DNA from: Rubrivirga sp. SAORIC476
GTDB taxonomy: Bacteria > Bacteroidota > Rhodothermia > Rhodothermales > Rubricoccaceae
Length of the DNA: 64,000 nt
Assembly: GCF_002283555.1 (NCBI RefSeq)
Contig: NZ_MVOI01000006.1
Span: 329,234 to 393,233 of the forward strand
Direction: 5' to 3'
Shown here: one piece after another, positions 53,529 to 63,240 of the stretch
Position numbering within the stretch: the first letter of the stretch is position 1
Layout: each line of letters begins with the position of its first letter
Notes under the pieces: generated by a model
The model's input: only the letters and a program-made list of their open reading frames with translations
The model's database searches: none
Told to the model about the DNA's origin: nothing
Position numbers and translations under genes: made by a program

Positions 53529-55138
53529 CGCGCCCACCCCTGCTGGTAGTACCGCAGCACGACCGGGTCGTCGAGCGTGCTGACCTCGGCCGCGACGCGG
53601 TCCACGTCGCCGTCGAAGGTGCGGGCGGCACGGAAGGCGTCCGGCGAGAGCACCCGCGGCGCCACCGGGGCCGGGTCGTAGCGCTCCGGGCGGACGGCGT
53701 GCGTCGAGCCGACGAAGAAGCCCCAGTCGCCGAAGCTGGGAACGTAGACGTGGTACGGCGTCGGGTGGAGCTCGGCGGCCTCGGCCGTGGCGACGATGCT
53801 CCAGAACGCCTCCCGTGCGAACGTCGGCGAGGTGGACTGGACGGCCACCATGCCGCCGACGCCGAGGCGCTGGCGCACCTGCGCGTAGAACGAGCGGCTG
53901 TAGAGCTTGGCGAGGCTCTCGTGGTTCGGATCCGGCAGGTCGATCAGGATCACATCGAACGCTGCCTCGGTGTCGGCGATGAAGGCGCCCGCGTCCTCGT
54001 TCAGGACGGTCACGCGCGGGTCGTCCAGCGCATCGCGGTTGGCGGCGCGGAGCGCGGCGTGCGTGCGCGCGAGCGCGGTCACGGCGGGGTCGAGGTCCAC
54101 CAGCGTGACGGCCTCGACGCCCGGCCACCGCAGGACCTCGCGGACCGCCAGCCCGTCGCCGCCGCCCAGCACCAGCACGGCCGCGCGGCGCGGCGCCAGC
54201 GCCATCGCGGGGTGCACCAGCGCCTCGTGGTAGCGGTGCTCGTCGACGGTCGAGAACTGGAGGCCGCCGTCGAGGAACAGCCGCACGTCTCCGCCGCGCG
54301 CCGTCAGCACGATCCGCTGGTAGGTCGACTGCTCGGCATAGACGACGGGGTCGCGGTAGAGCTTCTCCTCGAACACGTCCGCCAGCCGGTCCGCCCCGAC
54401 GGCGCCTGCCGCCAGCGGGATCGCCACGACGAGCGTCGCCAGCGCCAGCCCGGCCCGCGCCCGCCCCAGCCGACGCCGGAACGCCCACAGGCACAGCCCC
54501 ACCACGCCCAGGTTGACGAAGCCCGTCACGAACGCCGTCCGCACGACGCCCAGCACGGGCAGCAGCACGAACGGGAACGCGAGCGAGGCCACCAGCGCGC
54601 CGAGGTAGTCCACCGCGAGCACGTTGGCGACGGTGTCCTTGAGGTCGGCGGCGGTCACGCGCCCGCCGCCGCCGAGCAGCCGCGTCACGAGCGGGATCTC
54701 CAACCCCACCAGCACGCCGATCACCAGCACCACTGCGCCCATCGCGACGTGGAACACGGGCGTGTACGTGAACGCCGCGTACAGCACCGCCGCCGACAGC
54801 CCGCCCACCGCGCCGACGGCCAGCTCGACACCCACGAACCACGCCAGCTCGTTGCTCCGGATGTGCTGCGACGCCCACGATCCGATCCCCATCGCCGTCA
54901 TGAACCCGCCGATCGTCAGCGAGAAGTGGAGCGCCGAGTTGCCCAGCAGGTAGGAGGACAGCGTCCCAACGATCAGTTCGTAGAGGATGCCGCACGTCGC
55001 CACCACCAGCACGGCGGCCAGCAGCACGCGCGTCTGGCGCCGCGACAGCCCGCCCGCCTCGGGCCGCGGCCGGGCGTGCCCGTCGCCCCTCGCAGGGGAG
55101 GGCGCGAGGTCGGGAATGGTGAGCGTGGGGAGGGTCAC
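53519..55138 (-). CDS. speE: Membrane-embedded spermidine synthase family protein
   Basis: A 539-residue protein: seven or so membrane helices in the N-terminal half (from about residue 25 to 255), then a soluble aminopropyltransferase domain with VLVLGGGDGLAVREVLRWP, VDLDPAVTALAR and FDVILIDLPDPNHESL, which carries the catalytic Asp. Membrane-fused spermidine synthases are common but their product and sidedness are not settled. GTG at 55138 is proposed because the segment before it is a heptamer array; an in-frame GTG at 55159 would translate part of it. Confidence 0.87.
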   Translation of the reverse strand: MTLPTLTIPDLAPSPARGDGHARPRPEAGGLSRRQTRVLLAAVLVVATCGILYELIVGTLSSYLLGNSALHFSLTIGGFMTAMGIGSWASQHIRSNELAWFVGVELAVGAVGGLSAAVLYAAFTYTPVFHVAMGAVVLVIGVLVGLEIPLVTRLLGGGGRVTAADLKDTVANVLAVDYLGALVASLAFPFVLLPVLGVVRTAFVTGFVNLGVVGLCLWAFRRRLGRARAGLALATLVVAIPLAAGAVGADRLADVFEEKLYRDPVVYAEQSTYQRIVLTARGGDVRLFLDGGLQFSTVDEHRYHEALVHPAMALAPRRAAVLVLGGGDGLAVREVLRWPGVEAVTLVDLDPAVTALARTHAALRAANRDALDDPRVTVLNEDAGAFIADTEAAFDVILIDLPDPNHESLAKLYSRSFYAQVRQRLGVGGMVAVQSTSPTFAREAFWSIVATAEAAELHPTPYHVYVPSFGDWGFFVGSTHAVRPERYDPAPVAPRVLSPDAFRAARTFDGDVDRVAAEVSTLDDPVVLRYYQQGWARWQ

Positions 55139-55139
55139 G

Positions 55140-55174
55140 GGGTACCGGGTACGAGGCACAGGGTACCCTGCACC
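55140..55174. repeat. Heptamer array in the speE leader
   Basis: Five 7-base units of the GGGTACC type (GGGTACC, GGGTACG, AGGCACA, GGGTACC, CTGCACC), related to those at 53436-53511. Confidence 0.65.
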
Positions 55175-55186
55175 GGGGCGCAGCCC

Positions 55187-55483
55187 CTACGACAGCATCA
55201 CCGAGGCGATCACGATGCCGATGCCGATGAACGCGCCTGCCAGCATCACGCCGACGGCCACGTTCTGATCCTCCACCAGTTCGTGCCGCAGGTTCAGCCC
55301 CGCCACCTTGTCGAACACGACGTAGCCGAGCACGCACATCAGGATGCCGACGCCGCCATAGAGCAGCGTCGACAGGACCACCGGCAGCGACAGGTCGCTC
55401 GGCTCGGAGACGAGGACCTCGGTCTGGGCGAGCGCCGGGGCGGCCATCAGCAGGGCGACAAGGAGCGGAGAGAGTCTGTGCAT
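55187..55483 (-). CDS. DUF350 small membrane protein
   Basis: A 98-residue protein with a signal or first helix (LLVALLMAAPALA), a helix VLSTLLYGGVGILMCVLGYVV, and another helix AVGVMLAGAFIGIGIVIASV; the polar segment DKVAGLNLRHELVEDQN between the last two is characteristic of DUF350 (YjfL/YshE-like). DUF350 proteins accompany polyamine and envelope-stress loci. Its function is unknown. It starts 12 bases after the DUF4178 gene stop. Confidence 0.86.
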   Translation of the reverse strand: MHRLSPLLVALLMAAPALAQTEVLVSEPSDLSLPVVLSTLLYGGVGILMCVLGYVVFDKVAGLNLRHELVEDQNVAVGVMLAGAFIGIGIVIASVMLS

Positions 55484-55494
55484 GGGAGGGCAGG

Positions 55495-57069
55495 TTAGCG
55501 GGGGCCGGAGCGACTGAACAGGAAGAGCACGGCGCCGAGGAGCAGCGCCACGGCGAGGGCGCCCCAGAAGGGGCCCGGCACCCAAACCTCGCGGAGCGTG
55601 ACCGTGAAGGGGATGATTGCGGGCTCGCTCCAAGCTGTGACGCTGCCGGGGCCGCCGCGCCACTCGCGCTCGACGAGCAGCACCACGTCGAAGGCGTCGC
55701 CGCTGCGGAGACGCTGGGAGCCCGGCGCGCGCGGGTACAGCGACGTGGCCGTGGTGGGCGTGCCCGCCGGCCCTTCGAGGGTGGGCATCGGTGTGGTCAG
55801 GATGGGCTCGCCTCCGGTGCCGACGAACGCCACGTTGGTGAAGAGCGACAGCGGTGGACCGACGGGCAACGTCGCCCGCACCTCGGCCGTGAGCGCCTTG
55901 CCGGACAGGCGGATCGGGCCGAGGGCCAGGGTGTCGTACCGAACGACGGCCTTCTCGGTGAAGTCGCTCGGCAGCACGATCGCCTCCACGTCGCTCGTAG
56001 CGCTCTCCTCGAACACGACCTTCCCCTCCATCCCCGACACCAGCCAGCCGGCGACGCCGAACAGGATCGCGGCGAGGCCGCAGAGGCGCGCCAGCCGGGC
56101 CGCCGACTGCCGCCGGGCCTTCGCGCGCTCCTCCTTCGCCTTCAGCGCGGCGACCTTGTCGTCGCGGCCGAGGGCGCTCCACACCGCCAGTGGCGTCAGC
56201 TTCGAGCCGCCGACCACCTCGACCTCGCTGGCCGTCAGCTCGGCGCTGTAGTGGACGCCCTTTCGCTTGGCCTCGCCCACCTGGAGCGTCTCGTCCAGCC
56301 GGGGCCGCCACGTCAGCTCTCCGGCCATGCCGATGATGGATGACGGGCTGACCTCCGAGAACGGGACCCGCCCGTCGGGCAGTTCGATGCCCCGGCGGCT
56401 GACTTTGGGGGTAGGGCGGATCGGCGTCTGGAGCAGGAAGCCCTCCTCGCGCGAGTAGGACAGGTAGCGGACCGCTCCGGTGTCGCTCACCAGCTGCCAC
56501 TCGTCCCACTGCCAGCTCGACTCGTCGTCCCAGCCCTTGTAGCGCAGCCAGCCGGTGACGAGGTGACGCTCGCCCTCGAAGGTGCCCTCAGCGCCGGGCA
56601 GGATGTCCTGGATGGGCTTGAACTGCTTCTTGAACCGCCCGATGATCTCGGCCTGCCCGCCGGTCAGGTCGAGCACGCTACCGCAGTGCGTGCACGCCGC
56701 CGCCTTGATGCCGCGGTCCGGGTGGAGGTCGATCTGGCCGCCGCAGTTGGGGCACTGGAGGTGGTGGAGCGTCTGGGTGCGTCGCCCGGCGTCCGCCAGC
56801 CCGGTCCGCCTCGGGGGCGCGGCGGGAGCGACGTCTCCGAGGCGGGCCAGTTCGTCGGCCGCCCACCGGTTGGCTGCATTAAGGCCGACGATCCGAGTCA
56901 GGAGTCCAGCTTTCTCGGCCGGGTCCTCGGTGACGCGCGCGCGCCAGGAGAGCGCCAGCTCGTCGTCCGGCGTGTCGGCGAGGACGGCGTCGAGGAGGCG
57001 CTGCGCGGCGACGGTGTGGCCGCGGCGGGCCGCCCGGATGGCGCGGTCGAGGGGGGAGAGGTCGGGCAT
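55495..57069 (-). CDS. DUF4178 protein with zinc ribbon and C-terminal membrane helices
   Basis: A 524-residue protein. Residues 1-70 are helical (TPR-like). A zinc ribbon follows (LQCPNCGGQIDL ... CTHCGSVLDL, about 105-140). The DUF4178 domain is next (ERHLVTGWLRYKGWDDESSW), repeated in part. Two membrane helices lie near 345 and 500, with a beta-rich extracytoplasmic domain between. It shares its ATG with the preceding TGA (TGATG). The zinc ribbon plus DUF4178 domain marks the polyamine-associated locus; its biochemical role is unknown. Confidence 0.83.
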   Translation of the reverse strand: MPDLSPLDRAIRAARRGHTVAAQRLLDAVLADTPDDELALSWRARVTEDPAEKAGLLTRIVGLNAANRWAADELARLGDVAPAAPPRRTGLADAGRRTQTLHHLQCPNCGGQIDLHPDRGIKAAACTHCGSVLDLTGGQAEIIGRFKKQFKPIQDILPGAEGTFEGERHLVTGWLRYKGWDDESSWQWDEWQLVSDTGAVRYLSYSREEGFLLQTPIRPTPKVSRRGIELPDGRVPFSEVSPSSIIGMAGELTWRPRLDETLQVGEAKRKGVHYSAELTASEVEVVGGSKLTPLAVWSALGRDDKVAALKAKEERAKARRQSAARLARLCGLAAILFGVAGWLVSGMEGKVVFEESATSDVEAIVLPSDFTEKAVVRYDTLALGPIRLSGKALTAEVRATLPVGPPLSLFTNVAFVGTGGEPILTTPMPTLEGPAGTPTTATSLYPRAPGSQRLRSGDAFDVVLLVEREWRGGPGSVTAWSEPAIIPFTVTLREVWVPGPFWGALAVALLLGAVLFLFSRSGPR

Positions 57070-57425
57070 CACTTTCCGGAGGAGGGGCCGCCGCCCGAGA
57101 CCCGGGTGCCGCGGACGCTGCGGGCCGCCGCCGCCGCCGCTGCCGCCCGAGCCCGCTCGGCCTCCTGGCGGCGGCGCTCGGCTTCCTGCTCGGCCTCGTA
57201 CTGAGCGCGCTCTGCGGCCGACATCTCGCCCGCCAGGTAGCGCCGCCGCCGCTCGGCCGCCTCGGCGGCGAGCCGGTCCCGTTCGAGCTTGGCGTCATAG
57301 TTGGCCAGCGCCCGCGCCGGGGTCTGAGAGGTCGTGATCGTGCGCGCGCCGGCCCCGCTGGACGACGCGCTGACCGCCCAGAAGCCGGTCAGCGCGAGTA
57401 CGACGATGACGAAGAGACGGCCCAT
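57069..57425 (-). CDS. Short anchored coiled-coil protein
   Basis: A 118-residue protein with an N-terminal hydrophobic segment (VIVVLALTGFWAV) and a long charged helix (LERDRLAAEAAERRRRYLAG; EAERRRQEAERARAAAAAA) likely to form a coiled coil, then a Gly/Ser tail. Its frame and position between the two DUF4178 genes support it. There is no known family. Confidence 0.68.
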   Translation of the reverse strand: MGRLFVIVVLALTGFWAVSASSSGAGARTITTSQTPARALANYDAKLERDRLAAEAAERRRRYLAGEMSAAERAQYEAEQEAERRRQEAERARAAAAAAAARSVRGTRVSGGGPSSGK

Positions 57426-57506
57426 CAGGAGAGCGAAGAAGGATTCAGAGGGTGAGGACGGACCGTCCCCGCGTGCCTCCGCAGTCGGCGCGGGTCGCGG
57501 GTCACG

Positions 57507-58124
57507 CTAGCCATACACCTCGGGGTCGACGACGAGAGCCTCGCGCGGGATCGCACGGCCGATGAACACCTCGATGCCGCGCTCGCCGTACTCGATCGAG
57601 ACCTCGGACTCGCCCGCGGAGCCGTCGACGTACCGGATCGTCTCGCCGGGCAGCAGGCCCGCGCCGAGCTGGCCCTCGCCGCCCACGATGGTCGCCTCGC
57701 CGACCTCGTCCACGTACACGTCGAGGTCGCCCGTGCGGATGGTGTCGCCGGGGCGGACCTCCTCGAATGCGGGCGCTTCGATGCCGTCGTGCTTCTGGAG
57801 GATCGAGAACGCGCCCTCGTCCTCGACGAGCCAGGCCCGCTCGGCGCCCTCGACCTCGACGAACCACTCGGTCCAGAGGCCGCCATCGTACTCGTAGAGG
57901 AGCCGCCCGAGGACGCGGAATGCCCGCCCGCCGAGCTGGCCGGTCGCGTCCAGGTAGAGCGGGCTGGGGATCTGGACGAGCCCGGCCGTGCGACCGGTGG
58001 GGTCCAGGTGGGCGCCGTCGTACAGCGAGACGCCGCCGCAGAACTCGCACGTCACCACGGTGACGAACCGATTCTGGATGCGGAGCGGGGCGCCGCAGGT
58101 GGGGCAGTGATGCGCGTCGGCCAC
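57507..58124 (-). CDS. DUF4178 protein with an N-terminal zinc ribbon
   Basis: A 205-residue protein: a zinc ribbon (HHCPTCGAPLRI ... TCEFCGGVSLYD) and one DUF4178 domain (GRLLYEYDGGLWTEWFVEVEG; AWLVEDEGAFSILQ). It is cytosolic and lacks membrane helices. GTG at 58124 is preferred because the Cys pairs follow it closely and a pyrimidine tract precedes it; ATG at 58175 is possible. It is the first gene of the polyamine/DUF4178 unit and has a TATCCTG box upstream. Confidence 0.82.
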   Translation of the reverse strand: MADAHHCPTCGAPLRIQNRFVTVVTCEFCGGVSLYDGAHLDPTGRTAGLVQIPSPLYLDATGQLGGRAFRVLGRLLYEYDGGLWTEWFVEVEGAERAWLVEDEGAFSILQKHDGIEAPAFEEVRPGDTIRTGDLDVYVDEVGEATIVGGEGQLGAGLLPGETIRYVDGSAGESEVSIEYGERGIEVFIGRAIPREALVVDPEVYG

Positions 58125-58145
58125 GGGAGGGAGAGGAGACGGTCG

Positions 58146-58152
58146 CAGGATA
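58146..58152 (-). promoter_or_regulatory. Candidate -7 box for the polyamine/DUF4178 locus
   Basis: TATCCTG on the minus strand, 21 bases before the proposed GTG at 58124. Confidence 0.35.
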
Positions 58153-58343
58153 CCGGGCTCGCTCTCCCCGATCAACCCGGCCGCGGCTCCGGGGGCGTCT
58201 CACTCCGCATCGGACTCCGTGCCTGCCTCAATCAAGTGCCTGTTTTGTCACGATGTCGTGTCCTGGCGGGCACAATGGGGATTGGGTCATTCCCTGGCAC
58301 ACATCCGGCAGAGGAGCGGTCTCTCTCTCGTCGTGTCTCCCAC

Positions 58344-59570
58344 GTGCCTGCCCCCTCTGCCTCGGACCGCATCCCCGCCTCCGCTCTGGGCCGCACCTCC
58401 GGCGACGGCGCCCTGCTGCCGGAGCCCTCGGGCGATGGCGCGCGCCTCCCGCTGCCGGTACCGGCTCCGCCCGCCAGGCCGCCCGCCTCGGCGACGCCGT
58501 CGAGCGCCCGGATCGCCAACCTCGACCTGCTCCGCGCCGCGGCCATCCTGCTGGTGCTCGCGGACAACGCGGTCGGCGGGGGCATGGTCGATGTGGGGGA
58601 GGCAGGCAACCGGATTCTGACGACCGGCTGGGTGGGCGTGGACCTGTTCTTCGTGCTCTCGGGCTGGCTCGTGGGCGGGCTGTACTGGCGCGAGCGGAAG
58701 GAGTACGGGTCGGTCCACCTCGGGCGGTTCTGGGCGCGGCGCTGGCTGAGGACCATCCCGCCGTACCTGGTGGCGTTCGCAGTGGTCACGGCGGGCCGGG
58801 CTTTGACCGGCAAGGGCCTCCAGCCGGAGGTGTGGGGGCACTACCTGACGTTCACCCAGAACTACCTCGTCCCGCCGCCCTACTGGGCCGTGAGTTGGTC
58901 GCTGGCCGTCGAAGAACACTTCTACCTGTTCCTGCCGCTCGTGCTCGGGCTGGCACTCCGGTTCCGCCGGGGCGTGCCGCTGGCGCTCGGCGGCCTCGCG
59001 CTGGCCTCCCTCGCCGCCCGCGTCCTGACGGTCCCCGACGGGGCCTGGGAGTGGGGGCTCCAGTACACCGCGACCCACATGCGGCTCGAAGGGCTCGTGC
59101 TCGGCGTGCTGGCCGCCTACGTGTACCACCGCCACGCGGCCCTCTGGCCGACGGTGCGCCGGGTGGCGGCATGGGCGCTCGTGCCCGGCCTCCTCTTCGT
59201 GGCGTCCGTCCCGTGGCTCCCGGCGGACGTGGTCAACCGGTTCGCCTATACCGGCGTCGATCTCGCCTTCCTCGCGCTGCTCGTGACCGTGGTGCACCGC
59301 AGGCCGCTGCCGTTCGCGTCGAGCCGCGTGGTGGGCTTCGTCGCGCTCACGTCGTACAGCGTGTACATGACGCACCTGACCGTGTTCGGGCTGGTGGAGC
59401 GCTCGCCCGCGGCGGCGCTCCCGGCCTCGCTGTACGCCGCGGTGGCGCTGGCCGCGGTCTTCGCCGGGGGCGCGGTGTTCTACGCCCTCGTCGAGAAGCC
59501 GTCGCTGTGGCTCCGCCGCCGCGTCGCGCCGCGGCGGAGCGGCGAGCGGTCGCCCGCTCTCCCTGGCTAG
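58344..59570 (+). CDS. Acyltransferase 3 family membrane protein (OafA/YrhL-like)
   Basis: About 408 residues with ten or so membrane helices. [17 protein letters not shown] opens the family domain, [13 protein letters not shown] and [16 protein letters not shown] are conserved, and [12 protein letters not shown] closes it. Members O-acylate cell-surface sugars or peptidoglycan. GTG at 58344 follows a pyrimidine-rich leader; ATG at 58275 would add 23 residues. The stop overlaps the convergent rimK gene by four bases. The acceptor is unknown. Confidence 0.85.
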   Translation: MPAPSASDRIPASALGRTSGDGALLPEPSGDGARLPLPVPAPPARPPASATPSSARIANLDLLRAAAILLVLADNAVGGGMVDVGEAGNRILTTGWVGVDLFFVLSGWLVGGLYWRERKEYGSVHLGRFWARRWLRTIPPYLVAFAVVTAGRALTGKGLQPEVWGHYLTFTQNYLVPPPYWAVSWSLAVEEHFYLFLPLVLGLALRFRRGVPLALGGLALASLAARVLTVPDGAWEWGLQYTATHMRLEGLVLGVLAAYVYHRHAALWPTVRRVAAWALVPGLLFVASVPWLPADVVNRFAYTGVDLAFLALLVTVVHRRPLPFASSRVVGFVALTSYSVYMTHLTVFGLVERSPAAALPASLYAAVALAAVFAGGAVFYALVEKPSLWLRRRVAPRRSGERSPALPG

Positions 59571-60481
59571 GCGGACGGGGGCATCTCCGCCCTGGTGGAC
59601 TGCTTCGCGGCGAGGCTCTTCTCGACGAACGAGATCACCGAGCCCGCCACGTCCTTGCCGGTGGAGGTCTCGATGCCCTCCAACCCGGGCGAGGAGTTGA
59701 CCTCCAGCACCAGCGGTCCGCGCTCGGACTGGAGCACGTCCACGCCGCCGACCTTCAGGCCGAGCGCCTTGCACGCGGCCACCGCCGTCTTGCGCTCGGC
59801 CGGACTGATCTTGATGGTGCTCGCGCTACCGCCGCGGTGCAGGTTGCTCCGGAACTCGCCCTCGGCGCCCTGGCGCTTCATGCCCGCCACCACGCGGTCG
59901 CCCACGACGAAGAGCCGCACGTCGGCGCCGCCGGCCTCCTTGATGAACTCCTGCACGAGCAGGTAGGCCTTCATCCCGCGGAACGCCTGGATGACGCTCT
60001 CGGCCGCCTTCTTGGTCTCGCAGAGGACCACCCCGACGCCCTGGGTGCCCTCCAGCAGCTTCACGATCACCGGCGGCCCGCCGACCGAGGTGATGAGGTC
60101 CGCCGCGTCGTCGGCCTGGTGGGCGAACGCGGTGCGGGGGAGCGCGATGCCCTTCTTGGCGAGGAACTGGTGGGCCCGCAGCTTGTCGCGCGAGCGCGTG
60201 ATGCCGACGGCGCTGTTGAGCGTCCACACGCCCATCGCCTCGAACTGGCGCACGATGGAGAGCCCGTAGAACGTAATCGAGGAGCCGATGCGCGGGATGA
60301 TGGCGTCCGGCGGGTCGAGCCGCTCGCCGTGGTAGTGGACCTCCGGGCCGTTCGCCGTCAGGTGGGCCGTGCAGCGGAGCGTGTCGAGGACCTGGACCTC
60401 GTGCCCGCGCGCCTCGGCCGCCTCGACGAGGCGGCGGGTCGAGTACAGATCGGGGGCGCGGGAGAGGATGGCGAGGCGCAT
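59567..60481 (-). CDS. rimK: RimK-type ATP-grasp glutamate ligase
   Basis: A 304-residue ATP-grasp enzyme: [20 protein letters not shown] at the start, [38 protein letters not shown] in the ATP-binding lobe, and [15 protein letters not shown] at the end. RimK adds Glu residues to ribosomal protein S6 or makes poly-Glu. It lies downstream of a RimB-like protease gene, with a 95-base spacer. Such RimK/RimB pairs recur. Confidence 0.92.
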   Translation of the reverse strand: MRLAILSRAPDLYSTRRLVEAAEARGHEVQVLDTLRCTAHLTANGPEVHYHGERLDPPDAIIPRIGSSITFYGLSIVRQFEAMGVWTLNSAVGITRSRDKLRAHQFLAKKGIALPRTAFAHQADDAADLITSVGGPPVIVKLLEGTQGVGVVLCETKKAAESVIQAFRGMKAYLLVQEFIKEAGGADVRLFVVGDRVVAGMKRQGAEGEFRSNLHRGGSASTIKISPAERKTAVAACKALGLKVGGVDVLQSERGPLVLEVNSSPGLEGIETSTGKDVAGSVISFVEKSLAAKQSTRAEMPPSA

Positions 60482-60576
60482 GGGGAAGCAGAAAGAGGGG
60501 GAGTCAGGGTGAGGAACGGGCAGAGGGCGGCGGTGAGGGGGCACACCCCTCTCCCGGATCTCTCTCCGTCCCCCGG

Positions 60577-61044
60577 CTATTCGTAGAACGCGCCGGGGTG
60601 GTCGGGGCGGCCGAGCTTGAAGGACGCGCCGGAGTCCACGAGGACGCGGCCGGACATGGCCTCGCGGCCGAGCAGCATCGGGAAGCGCATGCCGCGGCGG
60701 TCGGTGAGCGTCAGCTCGACGGGCCACTCGGGGGCGTCCGTCGCGAGCCCGAGGCGGAGCATGGCTTCCACCACGATGCGGAGTTCGACGTGGCCGCTCG
60801 ACGAGGTCACCTCGCGCTCGTCCACGACGGGGGCCTCGCACATCACCTTCAGCCGACGGCCGCGGAAGAGCGGGTTGACCTCGAAGCGGACCAGCGGCTC
60901 GCCGTCGCGTTCCAGGTGCTCGATGCGGCGGGCGTGCAGCGCGGACGTCCGCGCGCCGGTGTCGATCTTGGCGCGGACGGCGGGCAGGCCCATTCCGGGG
61001 AAGGCCAGCCACTCCTGCCAGCCGACGGTGATGAGGTCGCTCAT
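60577..61044 (-). CDS. RimB-like ATP-dependent zinc protease family (retropepsin-like)
   Basis: A 155-residue protein of the RimK-associated protease family: [20 protein letters not shown], then [19 protein letters not shown] with the aspartyl-protease-type DTGA, and [18 protein letters not shown] late. Family members are annotated as ATP-dependent zinc proteases, but the fold resembles retropepsins, so the chemistry is unclear. It overlaps the deacetylase stop by four bases, and rimK follows. Confidence 0.85.
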   Translation of the reverse strand: MSDLITVGWQEWLAFPGMGLPAVRAKIDTGARTSALHARRIEHLERDGEPLVRFEVNPLFRGRRLKVMCEAPVVDEREVTSSSGHVELRIVVEAMLRLGLATDAPEWPVELTLTDRRGMRFPMLLGREAMSGRVLVDSGASFKLGRPDHPGAFYE

Positions 61045-62030
61045 GGGTCGGGGTACGCCACGTCCTCCACCCAGGGATCCACGAGCGGCTCCGATTCGAA
61101 GGGAACGCGTCGGGTGATGGCCCACCGCTGAAGCCACGACATCCCCGCGCGCCCGGCGTACGCGTCCTCGGACTGGTAGGCGGGGTCGTCGAGAGCCTCG
61201 TCGAGCGTGACGAACCGGTATCCGCGGCGCCGGAACACCGCGATCAGGTCACCGAGGTGAGCGGCGTTGAGCGCGTTGGCGTGGACGAGCAGCACGTGGG
61301 CCATCTCGCGCCCGAACAGGTCGCGGCCGAGCGCCTCGAAGTACGCGGCCGTCGTGTCCATGTAGGCGAGGTAGGCGTCCGCGATGCGAGCCTGGAGCGC
61401 TGCGTCGCCGCTCTGGGCGGCGTTGTCGTAGGCGAAGGCGTAGAGCCACTCGCTGTTGTCGTGCGTGACCGGGGCGACGGTGTAGCCCACCGTCGGGAGC
61501 CAGGCCTCGAAGGCGCGTTTGGTCTCCAGGTCGGGACCCGCGTTGAGGTAGGGGTGACGGAAGTAGCGCGCCGAGTCGCCGCGGGCGGCGAGCAGGCGGT
61601 TGGTCACCAGGTCGCCCTGGCGGACCTGCTCCTGGAACGCGGCCAGCGGCGTGTCGAACAGCGACGGGTGGTCTCGGGTGTGGTTGCCGAGGTCGTGGCC
61701 GGCGTCCACCCAGGCCTGCAGCAGCGCCTCGCGCTCGGCCCGCTCGCCCGGCACGTCCAGCTTGCCCTCGTTGACGAACCCGATGGCCGGGACGCCCGCC
61801 TCGGCGATCTGGCGGAGGAGGTCGCGCGTGACCCGCTGCTGGTGGGCCAGGTCGCCCTGCCGCCCCCCCAGCGGCAGGTCGTCGATGGTCAGCGCGATGG
61901 TGCGCTCGACGGTCGGCACGTCCGCTTCTGCCGACGCGGCGCCCGAGGTGGGCTGCGCGCACGCGGGGGCACCGAAGAGGACGGCCAGCAGGAGGGCCAC
62001 CCGCCGCGCAGAGAGGGGCCGTCCTGTCAT
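61041..62030 (-). CDS. Polysaccharide deacetylase family protein, start supplied by a repeat
   Basis: A 329-residue exported protein (signal ending APACAQ) with the NodB homology fold. [15 protein letters not shown] carries the first catalytic Asp, [10 protein letters not shown] the metal-binding His residues, and [10 protein letters not shown] the substrate-side segment; [15 protein letters not shown] closes the fold. The ATG at 62030 lies inside the left arm of the 62023-62164 inverted repeat, and without it the signal peptide would lack its usual basic start. It overlaps the RimB-like gene by four bases. Confidence 0.85.
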   Translation of the reverse strand: MTGRPLSARRVALLLAVLFGAPACAQPTSGAASAEADVPTVERTIALTIDDLPLGGRQGDLAHQQRVTRDLLRQIAEAGVPAIGFVNEGKLDVPGERAEREALLQAWVDAGHDLGNHTRDHPSLFDTPLAAFQEQVRQGDLVTNRLLAARGDSARYFRHPYLNAGPDLETKRAFEAWLPTVGYTVAPVTHDNSEWLYAFAYDNAAQSGDAALQARIADAYLAYMDTTAAYFEALGRDLFGREMAHVLLVHANALNAAHLGDLIAVFRRRGYRFVTLDEALDDPAYQSEDAYAGRAGMSWLQRWAITRRVPFESEPLVDPWVEDVAYPDP

Positions 62031-62164
62031 CCTGAGCGGAGGGCGAAGCCCGGAGTCGAAGGATCTCTGATGAGACGGCCTCTCGATGAGGAGAGGAGAG
62101 CGATGGAGGGAGATCGGATGCGCCACAGATCCTTCGACTCGCTTCGCTCGCTCAGGATGACAGG
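62023..62164. repeat. 142-bp inverted-repeat element (MITE/REP-like)
   Basis: Ends CCTGTCATCCTGAG (62023-62036) and CTCAGGATGACAGG (62151-62164) are perfect 14-base inverted repeats, with further pairing such as GAAGGATCT/AGATCCTTC inside. Very similar TGTCATCCTGAGCG-type repeats are known from many bacterial genomes. It sits between pyrB and the deacetylase. Confidence 0.8.
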
Positions 62165-62182
62165 CCGGGGAGGATGAAGCCG

Positions 62183-63235
62183 TCACGAGCCCGCCTCGGC
62201 GTCGGTGAACGCGTCGGCGCCCGCCAGCAGATAGAGGACGGCCATCCGCACGGCGACGCCGTTCGTGACCTGGTCCAGGATCACCGACCGGTCCGAGTCG
62301 ACGACCTCGCCGGACAGCTCGACGCCGCGGTTGACGGGGCCGGGGTGCATCACCCACAGGTCCGGGTTGGCCTCCAGGTGCTCGGGGCGGATGCCGTACA
62401 TCGTGTGGTACTCGCGCAGGCTCGGCGTCAGGCCGATCTGGCCGGTCATGCGCTCCAACTGGATGCGGAGCGCCATCGCCACGTCGCAGCCCTCCAGGGC
62501 CTCGTCCAGTCGGTCGGTGACGCGGACGTCGCGACCGTCGAGCGCGGCCTCGACCTCGACCGGCATCATCGTGCGCGGGCCGCAGAGGGTAACGCGCGCG
62601 CCGAGGGCCGTCAGGCCGTAGACGTTGGACCGGGCGACGCGGCTGTGCGCGATGTCGCCCAGGATGGTCACGTTCAGGCCGCGGAAGTCGAAGCCCTTCA
62701 GCCCGTCCAGGCCGGGCACGGCCAAGTCCGACATGGTCAGGGCGTCCAGCAGCCCCTGCGTCGGGTGCTCGTGCTGCCCGTCGCCCGCGTTCACGACGAT
62801 GCCGTCGATGCAGCGCGTCAGGAAGTGTGCCGCGCCCGCCGAGCGATGGCGGATGACGGCGAGGTCCACCTTCATCGCCTCGATGTTGCGGGCGGTGTCC
62901 TTCAGCGTCTCGCCCTTGGAGACGGAGGAGTTGGACGCCGAGAAGTTCATCACGTCCGCCGAGAGCCGCTTCTCGGCCAGCTCGAAGGAGAGCCGCGTCC
63001 GGGTCGAGTTCTCGAAGAACAGGTTGCAGCACGTCACGCCGCGCAACGACGGGACGCTCTTGATGGGCCGGTTCAGGACCTCGCGGAAGGCACGCGCGGT
63101 CTGGAGGAGGAGCCGGATCTCGTCCGCGTCGAAGTCCGCCAGGCCGAGGAGGTGGCGGTGGCGCAGCTTCGCGGCGGGTTGAAGGTGCGACGTGGAACGG
63201 TCTGCGTTGGGATCGGGCGCGGGACTCATGGGCAT
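62183..63235 (-). CDS. pyrB: Aspartate carbamoyltransferase, catalytic subunit
   Basis: A 350-residue enzyme of pyrimidine synthesis. [19 protein letters not shown] is the carbamoyl-phosphate site, [16 protein letters not shown] and [16 protein letters not shown] are conserved, and [16 protein letters not shown] is near the end. The N-terminal 18 residues before the domain are extra. ATG at 63235 is preferred; a TTG at 63244 would overlap the pyrR stop. It follows pyrR in the same operon. Confidence 0.96.
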   Translation of the reverse strand: MPMSPAPDPNADRSTSHLQPAAKLRHRHLLGLADFDADEIRLLLQTARAFREVLNRPIKSVPSLRGVTCCNLFFENSTRTRLSFELAEKRLSADVMNFSASNSSVSKGETLKDTARNIEAMKVDLAVIRHRSAGAAHFLTRCIDGIVVNAGDGQHEHPTQGLLDALTMSDLAVPGLDGLKGFDFRGLNVTILGDIAHSRVARSNVYGLTALGARVTLCGPRTMMPVEVEAALDGRDVRVTDRLDEALEGCDVAMALRIQLERMTGQIGLTPSLREYHTMYGIRPEHLEANPDLWVMHPGPVNRGVELSGEVVDSDRSVILDQVTNGVAVRMAVLYLLAGADAFTDAEAGS

Positions 63236-63240
63236 CACGT

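Noticed and set aside
53019..55337. A 772-residue minus-strand frame spanning speE and speH
   Set aside because: The upstream part is speE read out of phase; speH starts at 53528.
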